Assembly (NCBI GenBank): GCA_029721515.1
Contig: CM056563.1
Coordinates: forward strand, 8,208,454 to 8,272,453
Direction: 5' to 3'
From: Synanceia verrucosa
Taxonomy: Eukaryota; Chordata; Actinopteri; Perciformes; Synanceiidae
Length of the DNA stretch: 64,000 nucleotides
Part shown: piece by piece, positions 56,256-64,000 of the stretch
How the letters are laid out: the number at the start of each line of letters is the position of its first letter
How positions within the stretch are numbered: position 1 is the stretch's first letter
The notes under the pieces: model-generated
Database searches by the model: none
What the model was told of the DNA's origin: nothing
What the model saw: the letters and a program-made list of their open reading frames with translations, nothing else
Made by a program: the position numbers and the translations under genes

Positions 56256-56266
56256 GTTACTTCCGG
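56256..56266 (-). promoter_or_regulatory. ETS-type site upstream of pet100
   Basis: On the minus strand ccggaagtaac, about 60 bases before the ATG, in a region with no TATA box. ETS sites of the CCGGAAGT type are typical of housekeeping and mitochondrial genes. Confidence 0.45.
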
Positions 56267-56277
56267 GTAGGGCCGCT

Positions 56278-56637
56278 CTTCTTCTTCTTCTTCTTCTTCT
56301 TCTTCTTCTTCTGCTGCTTCTTCTTCTTCTTCTTCTGTTTCTTGGCAGTTTCGACGCTCCGCGGCGTATTACTGCCCTCCACAGGTTAGTTCGTGAGTCA
56401 CCTTCTTATCTCATATTCTCCCATACTGTCTTGTATCGCGCAGAAACTGCAAAATTGCTCTCTCAATCTGCTGATGATTGTTATGGAGGCCAAATATCGT
56501 TCTAATAGAAAATGAGATCAACCCCAAATCTGTTAAAGCTTTAAAGAGCTCTCTCCTCTCAGCCCAAGCTCTTCTTCCTCCTCATTGGAGTGTCATGGTA
56601 GCTGACAGACAGGCATCAGCGCCACCTGTTGGTCTGG
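56278..56637 (-). mobile_element. Retroposon with (AAG)n tail upstream of pet100
   Basis: On the minus strand a body starting near ccagaccaacaggtggcgct runs to ggagggcagtaatacgccgc and aaactgccaagaaacagaag, then an (AAG)n tail (plus-strand CTT run 56278-56342). A conserved body with an AAG tail resembles a frequent fish retroposon family; the family name is not certain. The tail ends within 15 bases of the pet100 ETS site. Confidence 0.5.
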
Positions 56638-56639
56638 AG

Positions 56640-57110
56640 TATGGCAATTCCACACATGCACTAATCTTACTGCTAAAGAAAGTGAAAGTAGAAATATACA
56701 TATGCATGTTAAAAATAGACAGAGTTGATCACATTTGATTTGATATACTGTTCCCCTTGATAATATAAAAGGTGGAGATTTCAAAACGCTTAGTTTCACA
56801 TTGTCCACTGAGAGGCGCTGCAAACCACTAGTTCGCATTTTAGGTACGATTTGCCATAATTACCTGAAGAAATCCTTAAAATTAATGCTATAAACATCCA
56901 GAAACATACAAGCATGCCAGTCTAGTGATGGAGTTGATAGTTGTCTTTGAAATATACAATGGGAAAAATTACGAACCCTATCTGTGCTGAATCTTACAAA
57001 TATTTTAATGTAATTTGTTTGTGGATTTTTTTTTCTTTGTTTACTTTAGTTAATTTCCAAGTAAATAAAGAGAAGAATAGGTGTTCTCCATGTAATATAT
57101 CTAGAATATA
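56640..57110. other. Intergenic, no gene seen
   Basis: AT-rich spacer between the pet100 promoter and the plus-strand promoter at 57.2 kb. No supported feature. Confidence 0.4.
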
Positions 57111-57119
57111 TCCCATCGT

Positions 57120-57290
57120 CCTGTCATTTCTGCTGCTCGCTGCCCTCTTGGGGCTCACTTATAATTTCTCCAGTGACGCGCTCTTTACGTCCTCAGCGAA
57201 CGACCTACGCGTGACGTCATCGACAACGAGAGGTGTTCAGGATCCTCGGAGAGAAAGATCCCGCGCGCCCTGGCAACCTGATAAACCCAG
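57120..57290 (+). promoter_or_regulatory. CpG-containing promoter and probable leader exon
   Basis: A GC-richer island with a perfect palindromic CRE, TGACGTCA, at 57212-57219. Downstream, ggcaacctgataaacccag is followed by gtaaac at 57291, a plausible donor. No ATG lies between, so this would be a 5' non-coding exon on the plus strand. It may feed the coding exon at 62485 or a different transcript. Confidence 0.45.
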
Positions 57291-60200
57291 GTAAACGCCG
57301 TTGTTTCACAATTATTCTGCCAGCCATGTTGTCTCAGTTAACCGAAATAGCAGACAGCAGGAGACACAGTAACAGCGGTGTAAAGTATTAAGAGGTAGCG
57401 CTGATGCCCGGCGCCCACTGAGACCGTTCAGTTGCACGGCGGCCTGGTTCTGGCTAACTAGCTTGCGAGCTAAAGCTAGTTGGCAGTTGCCTATCAAAAG
57501 ACACAATAACTGCATCTACATTATGCGTCTATCTGACACCCCTTGTCTGTCTCGCCCACTGCTGGCCACAGATACGCCGAAACTAGCCCGACAAATGGTG
57601 TTACGACCACTGTTGGACATCTATTGCTAGTTTGCTTCGGCTGTCTTGTGTTGTGGGGAGACAGTGACGCCGTCACGGTGATGATGGCGCACACTCAGAC
57701 TGAGGCTATTTGATGAGAAAGCGCTGTATGGAGCAGGAAACACAAAACATATATGTAAATGATCATTTTCCAAAGCTTGCTGCCATGGTCATGAAACAAT
57801 ATGTCCGTAACTTCGCACGCTTTCAGCTGTTCTATACACGGTGCTGACGTCCATTACGAAAGCCAGGCAATAATCTATGCCCTGTGGCCTAACGTTAGGA
57901 TCTTGGCTCCTCGGCGGTGGTAGCTTGCCAGCAGCCCTTACTTTGCAATTTGTCGTTGTATTACACCACAGCTGGTGACGATATCTATCCCACACAGATG
58001 TGTTTGGGACTGTGGTGTTTATATTACTTACGTGGGGGGAGGGGGGCAGGTATATTTCCGACAGAAGGCAGTGGCTTTCAGCCGAATGGTGTGTCCAAAC
58101 AGATTACTCACGCAGAGGCCCGTTACTTAGCATACTCTCCCTTCAGTTTTTGTTGTTGGACTCGGTAGCAGAGATCCTCAGACTTGAAACGTGTTTTATT
58201 TTTAACTTTAATATCTGACCATCGTTGTAACAGGCAGAGGTCCAACATGTATCATACACATGATGACTGACACTAGCCTACCTGCAGTCACATCACATGC
58301 TTGTTTGATTTGGCTTCTTTGCCTGAAGCTGCACACAGACTGAAGCTGTTCAAAGCTCGAGGCTATCTGGCTATCTAGCACGTACCTTGCCATCTTCTTT
58401 AAACAGTATGTCGACAACCTGTTATGCAGACTTGTGTGTACTGGTAGTATATCAAAGTAATAGGTCAGCTTTGTGACTAACTTGTCAGTGATTAGGTATA
58501 AAAAGTGTTATCACTGACTACACATTGTATGTAAATAAAGAGGATAAATTGGGTCAAAGGGCACACAGTTACCAGGGAAGCAGTAAATCAAATAAGCCAG
58601 CAGAGCTGTGCTGTTTACAATAGCATTGGTTATTTCTTTCTTGGGGATAGTAAAGATTTATCTAAAGATAATAAAGATGAAGTAATGTTTGAAATAGCTC
58701 AATTGCTGCAGTATTTTTTTTTTTTCAAATAAAGACAGACACAGAGTGCCTGCAGGTACTGATGTTTCAGATTCACAGAGTTTTTAATTACATTCCTCTA
58801 CACTATGCTGTTTAATCTATAAAGTTAGATCTTATTTGTGATTTTGGTCATTATCATGCCCTGCTTTTAAAGAACAAATACATATGCTCACCCTTCCCCC
58901 CCATTTTTTAAAATTCATTTTTTGGTTGTATTCCTCTGGTTTAGTTGCCATGGTAACACCATCCTTGCCCTAGTTGTGAATGACCTCTGGGTGAAAAGGA
59001 GTGTGGTCAGGGAACAAATGAGTGTGCAAACAAAATCTTTTCTAATGTGTGAGTGGTTGTGTGTTCATTTGTTACTTTTGAATGATGGGCAGGAGTGTCA
59101 TGAAGCTTACTGCAGCCATGTCAGTGCTGCTGCTGCAAAACAATATTGCGGAGCATGAGTTTTTTGTTTTCTCTCGGCCACATGAAAGCAGTGCATCTTT
59201 GTTATAGTGTGGCATGTTAGGAGTTCAATAGCCGGTATTGACTATTTATTGTTTTGTGATTACCAATAATTTCTACTGGCCTGAGCTTTCCTTGGAGTGG
59301 ACATTGATAGAATCCAATCATACCTTGCATAAATCCTAACACTTTCTCTTGTTCAATTAACAATATCTGTTCATGATTGCTCTCAACATCGGCTAACCCA
59401 GAGATCATTATCAATCTACACAACCATAGTTAAGATCTAACGGCATCTTAACTGCCGCAGTGGACATCAGTGCCAGTATCTATTTTGACATTAACTGAAT
59501 AGATGCACTGCAATAAAATGGATTATAGCCACTGAAAAAAGGATCACTTAAAGTTAGTATCAGTTTAAATGTGTGCTATATTTTCAGATAAGGAGCCAAA
59601 CTGAAAGTGAAACTTATCCCTGCTGTTTTTAATGGAGTCTGGGTGCTTTTAACAGAGCTTAGATAAGTTTCATTTTCAGTTCAGTTCACTGTCGATACAG
59701 TGGTTAAATTATTATTATAAAAAATTTGATCTATACCTCAACAGATGTTGGTCATATGTTTTGTTTTTCTTTACCTTATACTGCTCAAAACTAAAAATAA
59801 GACTGTAGAAATATTGAAATATCTGGAGGACTCAAAAGAGACTGTTTAAAAAAAAATTGAGGGAAAAAAATCAAGGCAGGGACAAACTTTGGCATCAGAT
59901 TATTCCCTCATCCTGGCTCTAGTAATAAGACCACTTGTAGCTTCTGTACTGTAGACTATATATACGCGTGTACAACACTTTTCACCAGCAAAGATAGATT
60001 TCCAGGTTGTTGAGTGAGATTATGTGTGTAAAAAGCACTATTGTTTTAATTACAGAAGCATCATTTGTTAATTTTCAAATGACTAAAAAGCTTTGTTTAT
60101 TATTTCTATTGAGCACGTCTTTCGCCACCCTTTTTCCTTTTGTTTTCCTAGTGCATAACTGAATATGTAACTGCATGCCACACCATCTGAAGTTGGCAAA

Positions 60201-61950
60201 TTGCCTGTTCCCTGTTTTCTCGACTCCAGGTCCCTGTAGATTTCAGCTTCTCCGGTGCTCTGATGATTAATGGAGGTGTCTCCAGACTTCCTCACTGAGT
60301 CTCATCTCAGTGTGCACTGCTGTCTCTCCATCTGACCCCCTCCTCCTTCATTTTCCCCCTTCCTCTCTCTGTCTTCCCTCCCTCCCTCATTCCCTGTGTC
60401 TGAATAATCTTCCCCACTCTTCCAGTGATGGGGCCATCGGCTTGGCCTCCTCTGAATTGCTGTAGGTTGGAGCTTTGTGGCTCTGGCAGCTGCTGTATTG
60501 TCTTTGGGAATGGTGCATATGGCACGTGGACAGGGAAGTGGATCTGCCTGGTCGGTGTCTGGCTGCAGCCACAGATGAACTACTACTTTTTTCATCCGGG
60601 AAAACGGACACATCACTGCACTCAGTGGTCACCTGAGTATACATTGCACTGGGTGGCTCTTTGCTCACCTGATCTCTTCGTGTTTTGGCATGGGTTTTGA
60701 AAGGTCAGAGGTCAACTAGCTGCTGGAAGTGGATATTAATACTACATATACATACTGTGCTAGATACTCATTAAGTTCCATAGAGATGAGACATGTCAGA
60801 ATTATCCACTCTCCATCAAACTGTTGCCTCTAAGTTTCTCTGGGATGTTCTCTGTGGGTCAGAAGTGACAGGAGCCTTGTTCTGTATTACAGAACTGCAA
60901 TCTGTAATTAGTTAATTATGGTACCAAGTGGTTACTTGATATTTAACTTATGAAAACATTTTTTTTTTTAATGAAGCAAGTGAGTTTTTATTGTCACATC
61001 TCTGGATTAGATCTGACTGCAGGAAAAAAGAGAGATCTGTACTTCCTGCTTTGTGGTGTGGTCACTGGGATGTCATGAACGTCGTAACTGGAGGCTTCTC
61101 TGCCCCAGGAAGACACAGTGGGTGGTCCCATGATCTGATCACTTCAGTTTTCTAGACTGTTTGCCGCTGCCTTAAATGATGTCCTGAATTCAGATTATTT
61201 ATTTGAGTTTACCTGCAGTAGTCCTGAGCTGTGTAAATTGCAGCATCCGTTACATATTACGCACGCACACACATATGTTCTTTTTAGCATGAATTGCTGA
61301 GTATAATATTTATAAATTACTTTTTTCTTATGAATTATACAATTGCCTGCTTTATGGGCAAATTGGCCACATGAAACACACGTCTCATTTTCTTAAGTAT
61401 CTTAAAATTAAAATTGGACCAATCTGTATTCATGTCATAGCAGTGCTGTAATAACGACATACTTCTAATAGGTGTGATCTTGTTGGTCAAGGGGTCATTT
61501 TTTTTGGGTAACCCTGCTCAAGGTCTCTCTGCATGAATTAAATGTGATTTATATCTACTGGTGTTTCTGGGACTGCAGAGTTACTATTTTTGGTGTGGCC
61601 CAATATCAGATGTTTCCTCCTCAATAGTCTGGTCCAAAAAACAACAAGAGGAGAGGATGGAGTGCAGATAGGAGGCCCGCAGATCAGTGGGGGGAAGGCA
61701 TATATAAGATCATTCTGACAGAAGAGAGGGGGAGGGGTATGATGAAATGGACGAAGGAAAAGACAGGAAGGGGGTGGGGTATTGAAGGTGTAAAGAGTGA
61801 GCGAGAGAGAGGAGAGCAAGGACCTCAAGCTATTGATGGGAAAGAGGGGAGGGGTGGAATGAGCGAGCGAGCGGAGGTAGGAGGGAGGGAGGGAGGGGTG
61901 TGTGGGCTGAAGCTTTGCTGAATGAGGAAGCAGCAGAGCCATTTTTTACT
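57291..61950. other. Probable long first intron or intergenic DNA
   Basis: No supported exon. It holds a stem-loop at 59599-59681 and a purine-rich stretch from about 61730. The frame at 60425-60700 has no family likeness. Confidence 0.4.
59599..59681 (+). repeat. Inverted repeat, stem-loop
   Basis: aactgaaagtgaaacttatc (59599-59618) pairs with gataagtttcattttcagtt (59662-59681) over 20 bases, with one G-U pair in RNA and a 43-base loop. It could be a tiny MITE or a microRNA-like hairpin. The inner loop pairs further only weakly. Confidence 0.55.
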
Positions 61951-61959
61951 GTTGAGTAA

Positions 61960-62582
61960 CTGCATGCTGGTCTGCCTGTGCTAGAGAGAGAGGGTGAGGG
62001 AGCGAGCCGGAGGAATAAAGTGCTCCTCCTGGATCTTATCGCAGCCCTCTCTCCCCTCTCTCACCTTCCCCACTTTCTGCTCGTGTCCATTTAAGTTGGG
62101 GAGGCCCTGAAGAGGACACACAATGGAGCGAAGAGCCTGTGGCAACTGGGCCGTTGTACTGCTGAGAGGGGGATGGGGTAGAGAGAGGACCGGTTCACAC
62201 AGCTAACACAGCCTGCCAGGCTGTAGGCTTCCACAGCCTTTACCTCTCCGCCTGGACCCACTCTTTCCAGACTGGGGCTTTTCTTTTTCTTTTTTTTTTG
62301 TGGAACAGCGCACCCTTAAACTCTACCGGGACCACACTAAGGATTACTCACCGTGTTCTGTGGGATTTTTGGATACATACTGGAGCCTGAAGAATAAATC
62401 CCTCTAGTGTTTTGGATGAGAGAAAAGACAAACTTCCGCAATACTTCTCGTCTGTTTTTGGTGTCTGTTAAACAGGGTTCATAAATGGATTACAAGATGC
62501 ATGCCAAGTCAAACGATTTGCTGGATTTTCAAAAACTGGACGCCCTTCTGGAAAAAATTGCACATTCAGTATCTGTGAAAAG
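61960..62582 (+). CDS. First coding exon of an unrecognised gene (partial)
   Basis: The region has a long 5' leader followed by an ATG at 62485 and 32 codons plus two bases, ending at 62582 before gtaaca. The coding part is 62485-62582. The peptide begins MDYKMHAKSNDLLDFQKLDA and continues with LLEKIAHSVSVK, an amphipathic helical stretch rich in Leu, Asp and Lys. There is no signal peptide or membrane segment. I do not recognise the family. The rest lies beyond the right edge or in exons after 62.6 kb that I could not identify. The ATG is preceded by aaa at -3 and there is no in-frame upstream ATG. The GA-rich DNA just upstream suggests a promoter near 61.8-61.98 kb. Confidence 0.5.
62123..62206 (+). 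promoter_or_regulatory. Upstream ORF in the 5' leader
   Basis: ATG in the context acaATGG opens a 27-codon frame (MERRACGNWAVVLLRGGWGR...) that stops at 62204-62206, 279 bases before the main ATG. It could lower translation of the main frame. Confidence 0.45.
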
Positions 62583-62930
62583 GTAACATTACTTGGTGAG
62601 GTAGACTCTCTCTAACAAAGTTTTCAGATGTTTAATAATATAATAAACAGCAGTTTTATACTATCACACATACAAAGTATTATGAATAGAAATATGTGGT
62701 TAAAATATTGAAGGTTAAACTGAAGATAGCCTTGAGTATTGGTTCTTGTGACCATCATGTGGTTAGCGCTAGCTGTAGTTCTGCATGGCCCAATTCAACA
62801 AACAAGTTCAGATTTGTTGTGTTGAGGATAGTATTCTTGTCCAGATTTCAGCCAGAAACCATGAGCCTCCCTCCTGGTGAGAGAGGTGTGTGTGTGTGTG
62901 GTGGGGGGGGAGTGAGGAGGAAGAAGGGGG

Positions 62931-62989
<59 letters not shown>

Positions 62990-64000
62990 GCAGTTGTAAA
63001 GTAGTCCTGATTCCTGGTAGGGTTTGGTTTACTCACCCTAACCAGCTGGCGGTTTAACCTGAAAGGGCTGGCATCATTCTTGCCTTTTTCCTGTTTATGA
63101 TGTGGCTGACTCATGGTTAGTCTATCTGAATCATTTCTGCTCATGCACTGACTCATTCAGGAAGTGCTTTGCAATACTAGAGGAACTTAAATTCTTTTGT
63201 GACCTTGTGAGTGAGGAACCAATGAAATCTGATAAATTTTACTGTTTCTAATTATAAGTATCCTTGAGATGGATGTAAACAAAGCGGTGCAGGTTTTCTG
63301 TTGTGACTGGCGTTTGGTTGTAAACACACTCAAGCTGCACAGGCCAAGGGTGGTTACTATTGAATTGGTAAACATCCAAAAGTGAGATATGGAACAGTCA
63401 AGAATAAAAATAAATAAATAAATAAAAAAAAGTGCCAAGAGGTAAAATGTTACCATGGCAACATTTGTTTTTATTGAAGCCAAACGGACGAAGGTCCGTT
63501 GGATGGATAAATGATTATGAATGTAGAAAGCAATAAATGTTACCTTAATTAGGTATTCACATTTTATGCTCAACCATAATCGTATCAGATCATCAGACAC
63601 ATTGATAGTAAATAACAAATCATCTGGAGCAGACTCAACAACCTCAGATGCCTCAGGGTCATAGTGTAGGGACTGTTTTTTGTGTGTGTGTGGCTGGAGC
63701 CGTTGGCACCAGTTGGCCCTACATTGACCCCCAGTTGGCCCTTGAATAAGTGATTGAAGCAGCGCTCAGATCCCTGACTGTCTGTAAAGCCATTTAGTGT
63801 AGTTTCTCATTATGTTGTCTGTTAAAAGACCGCAGGCTGCAATGCAACCACAAAACAAAGTGCTACATGGAAACCATGTTCCCTCATAGCAGGTTTTGAT
63901 AACACTTGTATACTCTATGTACCAAAATCACTCTGGTAATTGATGTTTGAGGTATGCAAAGCCAGAGTTTATCTTTTTATTTTTGTACACCTCTTTATCC
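62583..64000. other. Probable intron, no exon seen
   Basis: Contains the GT microsatellite and T/A-rich DNA, including an aataaataaataaa run near 63410-63425. No frame with recognisable features. Confidence 0.4.
62931..62986 (+). repeat. (GT)n microsatellite
   Basis: About 27 pure GT units, preceded by a shorter GT run (62887-62900) and a G-run. All long frames across it are repeat products. Confidence 0.95.

Noticed and set aside
60425..60700. 91-codon frame rich in Trp/Cys as a coding exon
   Set aside because: No splice sites that would join it in frame to another exon and no recognisable family; the opposite strand is equally open.
62696..63156. Frames with Val-Cys or Thr-His repeats
   Set aside because: Translations of the (GT)n microsatellite on either strand.

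Overview
This window is nuclear DNA of a teleost fish. Evidence: split genes with short introns and GT-AG boundaries, fish-type LINEs, tRNA-derived SINEs and hAT or piggyBac-like MITEs, and a gene order (PET100, PCP2, STXBP2) that I know from human 19p13.2. The species cannot be told from the sequence.

Layout. About 1-10.3 kb is mostly retrotransposon: an internally deleted LINE on the minus strand (about 822-2765), then an almost complete L1-type LINE on the plus strand (about 2930-10331). The second has ORF1, a frameshifted ORF2, a 2.2-kb G-rich 3' UTR, a poly(A) tail and matching target-site duplications. About 10.4-13.5 kb holds decayed pieces of one or more fast myosin heavy chain genes (promoter, ATP-site exons, terminal exons). 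About 15.6-16.6 kb holds SINEs. About 18.5-30.5 kb is one intact fast skeletal myosin heavy chain gene on the plus strand; I could place 39 coding exons giving an open frame of 1,944 codons.

From 31 to 56 kb all recognised genes lie on the minus strand: a PCP2-like gene with an amplified GoLoco array (32.7-37.6 kb, 739 codons), the Munc18 gene stxbp2 (38.7-48.7 kb, 597 codons), a poorly known gene of which only C-terminal coding exons and a probable first exon are seen (51.2-55.1 kb), and the small mitochondrial complex IV assembly gene pet100 (55.5-56.2 kb, 78 codons). A plus-strand promoter with a perfect CRE lies at 57.2 kb, and at 62-62.6 kb there is a long 5' UTR followed by the first 32 codons of a gene that leaves the window.

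The genes are not an operon. Myosin heavy chain is a sarcomere motor. Pcp2-like protein should bind G-alpha-i/o-GDP, Stxbp2 chaperones syntaxins in secretion, and Pet100 helps build cytochrome c oxidase. The most interesting structures are the exon-triplet amplification in the PCP2-like gene, the hAT insertion that duplicated a splice donor in the orphan gene, the myosin gene graveyard, a GC-AG intron in the myosin gene, and the L1 element with a YY1-like site in its 5' UTR and a possible 3' transduction. I found no operon-like or clearly new multi-gene system.
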